From Melastoma dodecandrum (lineage: Eukaryota; Streptophyta; Magnoliopsida; Myrtales; Melastomataceae): 64,000 bases of DNA. Where the stretch lies: positions 5,741,501 through 5,805,500 of the forward strand of contig JARUPY010000539.1 in the NCBI GenBank assembly GCA_029817715.1. Reading direction: 5' to 3'. The notes below the pieces were generated by a model. That model did not search any database and had not been told where the DNA came from. It was given only the letters and a program-made list of their open reading frames with translations. The first letter of the stretch is position 1, and every line of letters starts with the position of its first letter. Shown here piece after piece: positions 1 through 11,533 of this stretch. The position numbers and the translations under genes were made by a program.

Positions 1-66
1 AGACCCCAAGTCTGATTTTTGAACATGTCAATAACACAGACTTTAAGGCTCTTTATCCAACTCTGT

Positions 67-874
67 CCGATTACTACATTCGATACTACATCTATGAACT
101 TCCGATTACGACATTCGATACCACATCTTGATCCCCATCTCGCAGCTCTTGTTGGGAGGTTTGTCTATGTGCTTGATTCTTCATTGTCTCCACTGTCTTG
201 AAATTTGGTTTGGTGAATCAAAGCATTGACATTTGTGATAATCTTATCTGTAGACATTCCCGGAAACCATGGTCAAAATTCATCAATGTCGAGAATCAAC
301 ACCTAGCTGTCGCTGAGGTAAAGTGAATAGTTTTATACATGTCGATGAAGCTGGCAATTCCCTATTCTGATGTATTTTCTGTTCGTTTTGAAGGCTGTTG
401 ACTTTGTAGACAAATTGCTGCGGTATGATCATCTGGAAAGGCCCACTGCTAAGGAAGCGATGGTATGATTTAACTATCTGGTCTGTAGTCACCCTTTCTA
501 AAGCACTAATAGCTTTTAAAAATTCAATACCATTGACTATACAGAAAAGGGAATGGGAATTGAACTTACACAATGTTAAGGGCGCCACTTGTTTGAGTGA
601 CTAGTTTGATTAATAGATGCATAAATACAAACTAAAAAACAGGAGGGATTTACTATATATTATCGAGCCATCGACTTACCTTGTTTATACTCAATTTGCA
701 GAAAAGGACTACGAGCGTCGTTGGCTGTGACTGAATAATGGCTGCATATGAAATATGCATTGCTTTCTCAAAGCTCGAATGTGATTTCATTCAGTGAATC
801 CCTACTGTGTTGTGCAGGCCCACCCTTACTTCTACCCGGTAAGAAATGCAGAAAGCAGCAGAAATTGTGCTTGA
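67..874 (+). pseudogene. Casein kinase II alpha subunit, 3' exons of a damaged copy
   Basis: Four exon pieces with GT-AG borders read as the C-terminal end of the CK2 catalytic subunit, a Ser/Thr kinase: up to 158 ([11 protein letters not shown]), 254-317 (HSRKPWSKFIN...), 394-462 (AVDFVDKLLRYDH...TAKEAM) and 818-874 (AHPYFYPVRNAESSRNCA, then TGA). Splice phases agree across all three introns. The first exon is spoiled: 67-101 is imperfectly repeated at 102-129. The 28 extra bases shift the frame just before LDPHL. The tail after AHPYF also departs from the usual CK2 ending. The rest of the gene lies left of the window. I infer a pseudogene or decayed paralogue. A sequencing error is unlikely to create a diverged tandem repeat, but a living gene with an unusual exon cannot be excluded. 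Confidence 0.65.
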
Positions 875-2122
875 GAATATTATGCCAGTCACATTGTCAA
901 AAATGATGATCCCGGTTTGTGGTGGCTGCTCCCCGGGCATAAGAAGATGCCGCCAGTCGCAATGCTCGTCGAATCATTCAAACTTCACCACGATGTCCGT
1001 CCAGCTGTCTGTACCCTTAGTTAGCCGATGAGGAAGTCAGTTGCATCGAAACTTGGGGGAGGGGGGATTATGGCATGCAATAATATCCTTGTTTCACTCG
1101 TGGGATGCTTTTGTGACGTGTTGTGTTATTGGTTTTGGTTTCTCAACTCTCTGCCGGTGCTGCTGCGGTATTGTTGGTTCCTTTCGAGTGGGTTGCCGTT
1201 TCATGGGTAAGAAAAACACTGGCTCTCTGTGCTTTAAGTTGGAGCTCAGCTTCTCTCTTTTTGCTACAACAAGCCTAGTCCATGTCCGTGCCCAAAAGTA
1301 AATGTTTAACACAGCCCTACTTTTAAAATTCCCTGATTTAAAAATCATACCATTATTTATGATTCGTAAAACAAATTAACATGTAACTTTATGAAAATGG
1401 AAATTATAATTATATATGTATAAAAAAAATATGGCTATAGTTTTTGTATGCATTCCCGTGGCTAAAATTTCTTCGCTTGGCTTTTGTAGAGGGAAACCCG
1501 TCCATGTACACGAGACACGAAAACCAAAATGAAGTTTATTTCCAAAAATATAGATGAGATGATGGGAGGGGGAGGCCCGTAGAAAAGGGTGCAGTGATGT
1601 GATGGGCAAAGGCAAAACCCGATACGTCATTTCATGAGAATCATCACATGGGTGGAGGGAATTTTACATAGATAAAATCAATGCGTTCGTTCGGTCCCTT
1701 GTTTTTGTCTAAGGAGGAGGGGCGTTCGGGAAATCAGAAAGAAAAAGCCCACTTTCTTATTGTCCAATGAAAATCGATCTTATAAAGTTTTACTTTTTAT
1801 GTATTGAGTATGATTTATATAAAATTGTTTTTTTTAAAGCTGACTTTACGCGAGGTACGATGAAATCGATTTTACAAAGATCGACTTTTTTCACGATCGA
1901 AATCGTTTTTTATAAGCTCGATTTTGTCACCTTAATTAAAAAATTTCCAAACTTCCGACGATAGGAATGAAATAATTTCTGGACTAATGTTATTTATAAA
2001 CAAAATTCAAATAACGAAGACCACCTTTGTCCCTGAACCCATATATCGCCACCTGGGCAAACGTCATCTTCGTCACCTTCTCCAAGTCATTTTGAGCTCC
2101 AGTTGAGATCTTGCCCAGCAGA
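875..2122. other. Intergenic stretch, nothing recognised
   Basis: This lies between the CK2 alpha remnant and the gypsy element. It is AT-rich, with short open frames that lack codon structure or family motifs. At 1767-1930 there are short degenerate repeats around 'tcgattttataaag', similar in style to those at 54135-54275. No RNA gene or promoter was identified. Confidence 0.5.
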
Positions 2123-2127
2123 ACATG
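2123..2127. repeat. Target-site duplication of the gypsy element, left copy (ACATG)
   Basis: ACATG precedes the first TG of the left LTR, and the same five bases follow the last CA of the right LTR at 23940-23944. A perfect 5-bp duplication fixes the outer borders of the element. Confidence 0.9.
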
Positions 2128-3016
2128 TGTACGCGCGCCTTCCGGTCTAGCACGCGCGCGGTCGCCAGTCCCTCATCCAAAAATGGCTCCGTTTTATAAA
2201 AGTGTTGTTGTTGTTTAACCTAGGTAAACTATACGGAGTCGCCGCCGACTTTATTTATAAAAGCTGTTTAAGTCGGAAAAAACAGTTGGTTCGGGGATCC
2301 CTAATTACTAACTCTTACACTTAAACATGCGAAAAGGTGGTGTTTGCTCCAAAAGTTTGCTTTTGGTTAACGGGTGTTGGACCCGATCCGGGCATGACTC
2401 CGGACTCATGTCAGTGTTTTACGGGCGTTGGACCCGATCCGGGCCTTTTGGGCCAAAACTCATGTGTGTTGGTTTAGCAAACAACATGCGACGATAAAAT
2501 CCTAAAAGCCTAACGGTATGCACGCAACCACAGATCAAGTATTTAGATCAAAGGGAGCGGGGAAGGGTGGTGATCGTGGGCCTATGCACTTGGGCCCACG
2601 ACCCGTTACATATGGAAATAACAAAATTTCGGGAGGCCCGCACCTCCCTCATGTACCTGAAATGACGGTTGGGGCCGCTTTATTATCTTGACATCGCGGT
2701 TTTTACACACGCGGAGAGATCCACGAGGTTTGATACACGCGCCTTCAAGTAGTCTTCGAAACTTTGGCGTCGACCTTCCGAAGTTGTATGCTCAGTGTAC
2801 ATGTGAAGATAAAAATACAAGCATGCGTTGTATTGATCGGAGATGCTCAATTAACGTTTATTGTCGGAAATATTCGCGAAGTCCCACCGTGTTTTACATG
2901 CAAAACAAAATAAACAGAGGGATGTTAGTGATGCACATCGGGATAAGATATGAATCAGTATATATATAAGAATGCAAGTGAGCCTAAACATAGTAAAATC
3001 ATGTCAATTAAAAAAA

Positions 3017-3047
<31 letters not shown>

Positions 3048-5412
3048 AACTCTTAGATGTATCAAAACCACATAAGCGTAAAAATAATTAAAACTCTGGT
3101 CAAGGATAGACACATATTTATATCAATTTTAAATGAATTATTCGGCCATTATTAGAAATCGGAAAAGAAAATAGAGTTAAAAAGAATTCGGCCATGACCG
3201 TTTGATTAAAATTAAAAAAAGAAAGGGAAAGGAAACTTCACCTTTTCTTGAAGTCATTCGCAACCCATTTGGAGAGATCCTTCGGCTTGACCAAGATGAA
3301 GCCGGAGTGTTCGCTAACGGGGGCGTCGATACTGTTAAGGGAAGTCAGAAGAGGCGGGGCTGCCACGGATTATCGTCGCTGGGCTTCGGTGCGCCGGAGG
3401 AGATAAGGCTCGCTGTTGCTGCAGTCGGATCTGGGATGTCGGGAAAACGGTGTGGTGAGAAGCTGGGCTCGGGTCGCCAGGAGGAGGGTTCCGTTGCCGC
3501 TGGATTTGAGATCGCTGGGGAGAGAATGGGCTGCCTCCATCGCATTTGGAAACGTCGAGGAGGAGGGGGGTTGCCGATTTGCCGCTGGTTGTCGGGCTGA
3601 AGGCCTCCCCGAAGCTGCGGGATCTGTGGACGGATCCTCCTAGGGGTCGGGATGAGGATGGAGAATCGCCTGGGAGTGGGTTTGCTATCGCGTGTGTCGC
3701 CGGAGGGGAGTCGTTGTTTCTTTCATTGTAGCAGGGGAAGGCTCCCGTAGATATAGACCTCTGTTGATCGCGTGAAAGCGTGCTGTGATGATCTCCAGTT
3801 GTGATCGACGGTAGTCGGATTTGGGCTGACGACGGAGGGATTTCCATGTCCTTGGCATGGACTCACCTTGACTGGAGGGTGGCGAGGACGCGGCAAGGAA
3901 GATCAAAGACTTGTGTTTCTCTGGTGAAGTCGTCCGATTCTCTGCTGGTGAGTGCCCTGTTCTCTTTATCTCCTCTGTATGTCCCTCTCTTTTGATAAGT
4001 CGTGGATCGTGGCTTTTTCCCGAGTCTCCCTCGGTTGTTAAGATTTTTTCATAATCCTCGGGAGTTAAGATTTTTTGGTCTTCGTGGGAGTGGAGAACGT
4101 GTGAGTCGGTTCCGACTTTTCTGGAAGGTGGCTTATAAAAAAAATGTTTATGAAATTCTTCGGACCAGAGGAGGAGATCTGCAGCTGAACTTGTTGGATC
4201 CTCGTTCCAACAGAAAGTGGTCTGCAGTAATGGAGCCTGAATCGCAGAGGGAAGAATTGAGCCAGGAATCTAAGTTGTCTTGTTTCATGAATCTTCTAAA
4301 AATGAGATGGTCGAAACAATGATCTAGGACCCCACATGGGCTCCCGCTGGGATCAACTGAGGGAAAGCAACGTGATTTAGAAGTAGACCAAACCCCCTTG
4401 TTAATTCTGCATCCTGAAGGAGGCGTTCGTCCGTGGCTCCAGTAAGCCTTCCCTCCTCAATCCCTTCTTCGGTTGGGATTGAATTGCTTCAGCCCCTTTT
4501 ACGCGGAGTAGTGTCGTCTTCATGACCATCCACCACAAATTCTACTATAGCAAACTTATTCCGTGCCCCATCAATGTAGAAAGGTGCAAACCCGAAAATG
4601 ATTATGAATCTCCCTCTGAAGCTCTTGCATTTGTGGACATATAATTGGGGGGGGAACATGTTTCATTTCTTCAGGAATGCTAGTCCTGCAATGATAGCCG
4701 CAGACGACTTTTGCTCCAAGCACTGTGGAATTTGCTGCAACTAGAACAGTCAATAAATGGGAATAGGAATCAATTAGGATAGATAGGCCAAAGCTACTTT
4801 CTAAGATTAGGACAAAATTGATTCAGAATATGTCGTCCCATGACCTTTGGGATCTCTCTTATGCTACAAACCCCAAACTACAAGCTGGACTATAATGGAA
4901 TAAATATCCATCTTCCAAGCATGGTTCCGTCAGCACTTGCTCTTCTCATCCCATAGGTATGCTTACCAGGAGAGACTCCTCAAGTTCTCGGATGCCAAGG
5001 TAAACAGACGCGGTTTGACTATCTGAGAATGGGAGCCGCCGAACCTCAATCATGTACCTGTTTCCGACCACAAACGCACTTGTGATCTTGTCTTGAAGAC
5101 CCATGTTGATTGCCGCTTTTTTGTTCGAATGAATACGCTCCAAAGGTCAGAGGCGATGACCCCTCTATGCTTCCGTTAGTCCTTTTCTCGAGCACTGATA
5201 TTGCCCACTCGCGAAGCACTGTCAGTATGGATCACAGTAGACGTAGCCTAAGCATGGGTGATGCCAAAGTTGGTCGTATGCGTTTAGAATAGGAAGGAAT
5301 GTTATAGCAAAATTCGGGTATTGGTTGCATAATTTAGCTACATCCTCACCCTGCATGTTGGCAACTGTAAACATGTATAGAAATCTAAAAAGGTTAATTT
5401 GGGGTATTTATA
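2128..5412 (-). repeat. Left (3') LTR of the gypsy element
   Basis: It begins TGTACGCGCG and ends GGGGTATTTATA, where the right copy has TTTACA; the terminal CA is mutated to TA. It aligns along its length with 16193-23939 once the copia insertion is removed. It lacks a segment of about 0.6 kb (right-copy 17763-18371) and has a longer AAAT microsatellite (about 3014-3048). The uninterrupted sequence at 5281-5300 is the empty site matching the copia insertion in the other LTR. Open frames inside it (for example 3202-3600) show no protein family and are taken as chance. Confidence 0.92.
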
Positions 5413-5425
5413 GCTGCCCCTCTTT
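5413..5425 (-). other. Polypurine tract of the gypsy element
   Basis: Read on the minus strand this is AAAGAGGGGCAGC, directly against the LTR edge. That is the expected place and composition for the plus-strand primer. Confidence 0.75.
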
Positions 5426-7394
5426 GCGAGAGAATCTAGAAAGGTTTTCTCGCCAAGATATCATAAATACCCCAAGTTAATGAGTTTTGATCTTGGTGGA
5501 CCGTGCACCTTGGAATCTCATCATGAAAATAGTTAGAAATACATGAAATCCCGTGGAGTACGGGTATAAGCAAATGACACTTATGCATGTCGTTTCAACT
5601 AAAATTGCTCCCGAGCGAGAATATGAGAAGTGATTTTGGCTTCTCTCACAATTCGCTCTCGTTTCGGAAAGCGGTCTTAATTGGATTTCAAAACTCTTTT
5701 GACTTAGATGCTCATGTGCCGGTCAAATGAATTGTTTCCTAATTGGAATGTGGTTATGTCATAAGACTTTGAAAATGAGTTTAAGGACTTCATCAAAAGC
5801 TGCAGAGATTTCACCGTCCGGGCAAATTCTCCATTTTTCAGATAGTGGGCCAGTCGAGGCGTTCCATCAGGATTAGCAAATGGCTCATGTGTTTCTTCGA
5901 GGATGTTTTTTCTTATTTTTTTTGGAATAACACCTTTGCTCTTGCGACCATCTATGTTGGCCCTGGTGTTTTAATTCTACTCTTTTGTTTTGCGCTTTGC
6001 TTTTGAAGACTAAGTCTTTGCGCTAATTTTGCTTTTTCATCTTTTTTCTTTTTTTTTTTGTCAACTGCTGGGATATGCCCCATATTTATTGAAAATATTT
6101 TCTAGGAGTCTTTGGGAACTTTTTGAGTTGATGGAGATGTTTTGTCCTTAGGAACAACTCGACTGACTCACATATCTGTTGATGGTACCTCCTTGCTAGG
6201 ACCTTGAGGAAGTGTCATCTCTATAGTACGCCACTTCTGGCTTTACAGGATTTCCAGCAATTTTGAGGTGAGGTGATCTGTAGACTATGTGAGAGCGGCG
6301 AACACAGAAACTTTGGTTATGAGGTAAACGATATTTGACGTATTTGGGGTAGAGAAATAAAAAGAAGGTTTGATCTCATCCCGGTTTGAGCATCTTTTGT
6401 CAAAGGATTCTTCGTCCGTCCAGACGCTTTTATAGGAAATTCTCACGGTGTTTGCACTCGTCTCTCGGGGGTAAGTGTTTGGGAGCGGGCTTGCCTTCTC
6501 CAATTCTCGCCCAGAAACATTTGTTGTTGTGAAAATAAATAGTTAAATGCAAATGGCACACAGATATTCAAGAAACGAATACCTTTGAATGACCTGTTTG
6601 GAGATATTTTACCAAGACAGTGCCCATGCATGTATGTGTGTGTCCGAAGTCATGTCTTTGTCCTCATGTGGACGTCCTTGATGATGACAAAGGCAATTTC
6701 GAAACTTTGGTTCGAAATTTTCCACCCAACCGCCCGCGCCTTTGTTCGTGGTATAGGGTGCTCATGTACCTACAAACGCCCAAAGGGCGGAATCAAGTAA
6801 GCTCGTGTAACTTGTTCCGACAAGAAAGTATTGGAAATTGGATTAATACTCCCTTTCATGTTGCTTCGTCAGTGCGTCTTCGTCCGATGGAATCGAAGGA
6901 TTGTGAAGCTCTACTCATGCCTCATGTTTGTGGTGTAAGGTTGCTCTTGTACCTAACAAGCAATTTCGAGAAAACAAGTGAATTTATATAACTTGCTTCT
7001 ATTAGAGTAAAACGAAACTTGCTCATGTAATTTCGCATATACAAAAGGTAAAGTAGAGTTTTGGTACTTCCCTTTTTGTTTCGCTATTGTGTCTTCGTCC
7101 GATGGAATCTAAGGATTAACGAAACTGCAAAAAGACTTTGGCTCGAAGCTTTGCCTTTGTCATAGGAGTTCTGTACCATTCGTGTGAGGAGCTCATGTAT
7201 CTGCCCACGAGACAAAGGACATAGACGAAATAAGCTCATGTAATTCCATTTAATGTGATGAAGAGAGTGTTAATTATGTGATTCTCCCTTTTCATGTATA
7301 TTGTCATTTCTTGCCCCAGTTTACTCCATGGGGATAGACAGGAGTTTGCCGATGACGTTTGTCTCGACGCTCGAGCTCGAAACCTTGACACCAT
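5426..7394 (-). repeat. Gypsy 3' untranslated region with degenerate tandem repeats
   Basis: About 2 kb separates the integrase stop from the LTR. No coding sequence is visible. Between about 6690 and 7290 blocks recur at roughly 215-bp spacing: 'gtcttcgtccgatggaatc' at 6876 returns at 7091, with diverged 'gctcatgtacct' and 'aagctcatgtaa' blocks between. Tandem repeats in this part of the element are known for plant Tat/Ogre retrotransposons. Confidence 0.6.
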
Positions 7395-9317
7395 CTAGGT
7401 GAAATAGCGTCGGAGGGCATCTGCATTGATTGGTTGCGGCAGTTCTCCTCCGTCCATCTTCGTTAGGATAGTCGCTCCTCCAGAGAAGGCGTGTTTGACA
7501 ACAAACGGTCCTTCGTCGTTTGGAGTGAATTTTCCCCTGGGATCTTTGGCATTTGGCAGAATTCGCTTGAGAACGAGGTCACCGGCTTTGTATCTGATCG
7601 ATTTGACCTTCTTGTTGAAAGCTCTGGTCATGCGTTGTTGATAACATTGCATATGATGAGCTGCAGTGAGTCGTTTCTCGTCGATGAAGTCGAGATGACC
7701 GAGCTGATGTGTAGCTTTCTCTTCATCCGTCATGTCGCTTTGGGACGAGATCCTGAGAGTCGGTAGTTTGACCTCTGCTGGAATGACTGCTTGGGTGCCG
7801 TAGACGAGTTCAAAGGGGGTTGCCCTAGTTGAGGTGCGCATCGTCGTTCGGTAGGCAAGTAACGCGAAAGGGAGCTTTTCATGCCAATCGCGATATGTGG
7901 TTGCCATTTTCTGAAGCATCTTCTTCAAGTTTTTGTTAGCGGCTTCGACCGCGCCGTTCATTTGTGGACGGTACGGGGAAGAATGGAGGTGCTTGATTCG
8001 AAACTCCGTACAGAGAGAATCCATTTGCTTGCCGTTGAAGTTTGTATCGTTGTCAGTGACCAACAGCTCTGGAACTCCATATCTGGTGATGACATTTGTG
8101 CGCATGAATCGTACAACGTTGTTTGCAGTGACTTCTTTGAAGGACTGTGCCTCGATCCACTTGGTGAAATAATCGATGGCGACCAGGATGAATCGGTGTC
8201 CGTTGGATGCTTTAGGATTGATTTGTCCAATGACGTCCATGCCCCACATTGAGAACGGCCATGGTTCGAAAAGTGGGTAAAGCCTTGTTGGAGGAACATG
8301 TACCTTATCGCTGTAGATCTGACATTTGTGGCAGGTCTTAACGTACTTGATGCAATCGGCTTCCATCGTGAGCCAGTAATATCCGTGACGCATTATCTTC
8401 TGGGCGAGGGCGTATCCGTTCATGTGCGGTCCGCAAACGCCTTCATGGATTTCGAAGATGATTTCCTGAGCTTCCTGTTGGGTGATGCACCGCATGAGGG
8501 TTGTCGTGAAGGATTTCTTGTAGAGGATGTCGCCATCGAGAAAGTAATTCCTTGCGATCCTCCGGATGAATTTACGTTCTTTTCCCGTACTGCCTTCAGG
8601 AAAATTGCCAGTCTCCAAGTAAACTCTGATGTCCGCAAACCATGGCTTTGATTCCTCAGACTGGCACTGCTCAATGTGCGTGCAGCTCGGGTCTTCGGCG
8701 ATGTTAATGCGCAGAGGTTCTATGTCCATCTCTCCGGCTAATGGGATCATTGACGCGAGAGTTGCGAGCGTATCAGCGAAACGGTTGTCTGTCCTGGGAA
8801 GATAATTGAACTCAATGTCAGTGAATCGACGGATGAGCGTCTGCAAGTAATCCTGGTATGGGATGAGCTTTGGGTCCCGTGTGCGCCAGGCTCCATTTGT
8901 CTGGGAGATAATGAGTGCCGAATCTCCATGGACGTCAAGAAATTGCACCCGCATGTCAAGTGCGCGTAGTAGGCCCAGAATGCATGCTTCGTATTCGGCG
9001 ATGTTGTTTGTACAAGGGAATGTAACTTTGGCTGCAGTTGGGAAGTATTGTCCGTCTGGGGATATCACCACTGCTCCTATGCCGGAACCTGTTGAGTTGA
9101 CAGCGCCGTCGAAGTACATTGTCCATCTTTTTTCCGTTTCCGCCAGTAGGATATTTTCATCGGGCAGTCTGACTTCAAGTGGTGAACTATCCGTTCCCGG
9201 ATATTCTGCTATGTGATCAGCAATTGTCCTGCCTTTGACCGATTTTGTTGAGTGAAATCGGATGTCAAACTCCGCTAGTTGTAACTGCCATTTGGAGACT
9301 CTTCCCATGAGCGTCAA
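7395..9317 (-). pseudogene. Gypsy pol: archaeal-type RNase H and integrase
   Basis: An open frame of 640 codons. It begins at the RNase H connection region (ADHIAEYPG), not at a true start codon, because upstream pol is broken. Residues about 66-190 are a second, archaeal-type RNase H, with acidic residues D70 (MYFDGA), E108 (NIAEYEA), D132 (HGDSAL) and D177 (PRTDN). The integrase zinc domain uses H291, H298, C329 and C332. The catalytic core has D361 (GMDVIG), D422 (VTDNDTNF) and E458 (GAVEAANKN), with the standard 35-residue spacing between the last two. A C-terminal chromatin-interacting domain was not identified. The module would process the RNA-DNA hybrid and insert the cDNA. It is intact as an open frame but cannot be expressed from the broken polyprotein. 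Confidence 0.88.
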
Positions 9318-10317
9318 CTTGTAACGAAAAGGTACTTAAGAGGATCGCTCTCGGATACCAGGAGAATTTCGTAATGAAGAGTGTATTGTCGAAGGCGGTG
9401 TATAACCCAAATGAGTGCGCAGCAAGTACGCTCCGAAGCCGTGTATCGGGACTCGCAATCAGTGAACTTTTTACTCAGGTAGTAAACTGCATGCTCCTTG
9501 GCGCCTGGTAACGATTGGGCGAGCATTGCTTCGAATGACTCATCTCTGACTGTAAGGTAGAGTGTAAGTGGAGGCCCCGGCTTTGGCGGGATGAGTACTG
9601 GTGGTTCTATGAAATAACTTTTGATTTGTTCAAATGCGGTTTTACAATCATCGTTCCATTCTTAAATCTGACATCTTTCCTCAATTTCTTGAACAGAGGT
9701 TTGCACGTATCCGCCAGGTTGGAGATGAACCTTCCAATGTAGTTGACGCGGCCCATGAAGCCTCGAATCTCCTTAACTGACTTTGGCGCTAGGAGGTCGC
9801 GAATTGCTTTGATTTTATCGGGGTCGATCTCGATACCTTCGCTGTTGACAACAAAACCGAGGAGTTTGCCTGATGTTGCCCCAAAGACGCACTTGGCCGG
9901 ATTGAGGCGAAGCTTATACTTGCGTAATCGTTCAAATAACTTGCGTAGGACAATTGTATGATCCTCCTCTACTTTGGATTTGGAGATCATGTCGTCGATG
10001 TAGACTTCGATTTCCCTGTGCATCATGTCATGGAATAAGACTACTATGGCACGTTGATAAGTTGTCCCAGCGTTCTTAAGTCCGAAATACATGACTCGGT
10101 AATAGAATGTGCCCTAGGGTGTTGTGAATGTTGTTTTCTCCTTGTCATCTTCGGCCATACGTATTTGGTTGTACCCGGAGAATCCATCCATGAAAGAAAA
10201 TCTACTAAAGCCGGCGATATTGTCCACTAGTAGGTCGATGTGCGGCAAAGGAAAGTCGTCTTTGGGACTTGCTTTGTTAAGGTCACGGTAGTCAACGCAG
10301 ACTCGGACCATTATCAT
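9314..10317 (-). pseudogene. Gypsy reverse transcriptase and RNase H remnant
   Basis: Three open blocks in shifting frames. 10114-10317 carries VCVDYRDLNKA and FSFMDGFSGYNQI. 9607-10092 carries YFGLKNAGTTYQRA and the active-site YIDDM. 9314-9526 carries the RNase H part around YYLSKKFTDCESRYT. Stops or frameshifts separate the blocks (about 10093-10113 and 9527-9606). The N-terminal part of RT that normally precedes VCVDYRDLNKA is absent. The enzyme cannot be functional in this copy. Confidence 0.85.
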
Positions 10318-10462
10318 CAGCGGCCCAATCCCACAGACACTACGATACTAACTAGGGTTGCGTTATATATAGACATCCTTGCTAGTCCGCAACCTGAATG
10401 TAGCAAGGCAACCTATCATAGACTCGACTAATCTACGTGCAGAGAAGTAAAGCTGGAAAGTT
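10318..10462 (-). other. Stop-rich gap between protease and RT of the gypsy element
   Basis: About 145 bases with stops in the pol frame on the minus strand; the protease frame ends just after the PLEG residues. In Ogre elements an intron is known between protease and RT. Here the gap is very short and the first part of RT is missing, so a deletion is at least as likely. I could not define convincing splice sites. Confidence 0.5.
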
Positions 10463-11533
10463 TCACCCTTCGAGTGGCATGTCTGACTCGGTCGGGTTCG
10501 ACGCTTCCATTAGGTTGACTTCTTCTTCGGGCTCTTGTGCCTTGACCTCGAGCTTCTCGGCTTGTTCGGAAACGAGCTCGCCCTCCATTGTAGTAGCTGA
10601 TGAACGAACGAAACGGACTGATGACCGACCATCGGAGCGCAAGTCCTGGACGGTCCACATTGGTCTTATTGGTTCAGTACCCTTGGCCCCAAGACCGCAT
10701 GTTCCAGGTTGAATAGGGATGTCGATCAAATGGCGAATGCCTTTCCCATGTGCTCCAAGTCCTTGGCCGAGCTGGTATCCAAATCCGATGAACTGCTTTG
10801 CCGCGCAAATATTGCCCCGGCTCATCAGAGAATCCGATTTGAGGTCCTTCCTGACCATGTTAACCATTTCGATCGCTTGAGCTGTCGACGGTTCACCGGT
10901 CGGTTCACCAACATATGGCATGTCAATCTCGTGGCAAAGCTCCATGGTATGCTCTCCCTTGACCGTGACTCGTTTGCCGTCTGAAGGGAATCGAACCAAC
11001 TGATGCAATGTTGAGGGGATTGCCCCAGCCTGATGAATCCACGGACGTCCTAGCAGCATGTTGAAGGAACCCGCCGTCTCGAGGACCTGAAAAGTAGCAG
11101 AGAAGAGGGTAGGCCCTACCTTGATTTCCAGGGTCACTTCGCCGTGGGCTTGACGTTTTGCGCCATCAAAAGCTTGAATGGTCAGGCTGGAAGGGGGAAG
11201 CTTCTCAATGTTGACCCCGAGCTTTTGTGCTACCGCGAGGGGGATGATGTTGACTCCTGACCCGCCGTCTATGAGTACCTTGGAGACCGTGGTGTCGCGA
11301 CACCTAAGCGTGATGAATAGAGCTTTATTGTGGTCACACCCTTCTTCCGGCAGGTCATCCTTCGAGAAAGTGATGGCGTTATTTGCAAGCATGCCATTCA
11401 TGTATGAATCGAGTGCATTGACCTCAACTTGTTCTGGCACGTGACCTCGGCTAAAAATTTCTCCAACATTTCCCTGTGTTTGTCGGAGGAATGGATGAGA
11501 TCCAACAATGAGATTTGAGCAGGCTGCTTCCAC
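10463..11533 (-). pseudogene. Gypsy aspartic protease ORF with a G-patch-like stretch
   Basis: 356 codons. The retropepsin active site reads VLIDGGSGVNIIPL, a D-G-G variant of DTG/DSG that I recall as usual in Tat elements. The second lobe reads FNMLLGRPWIHQAGA. Nearer the C terminus, FGYQLGQGLGAHGKGI resembles a glycine-rich G-patch. The frame overlaps the end of gag but is shifted by one base near 11440: the residues that should continue gag (HVPEQVEVNALD) are in this frame. This is either a single-base loss or a frameshift site; I infer mutation. Confidence 0.8.

Noticed and set aside
3202..3600. 132-codon open frame present in both gypsy LTRs (also 17260-17658)
   Set aside because: It lies in LTR sequence, has no recognised domain, and its conservation between copies follows from LTR identity.
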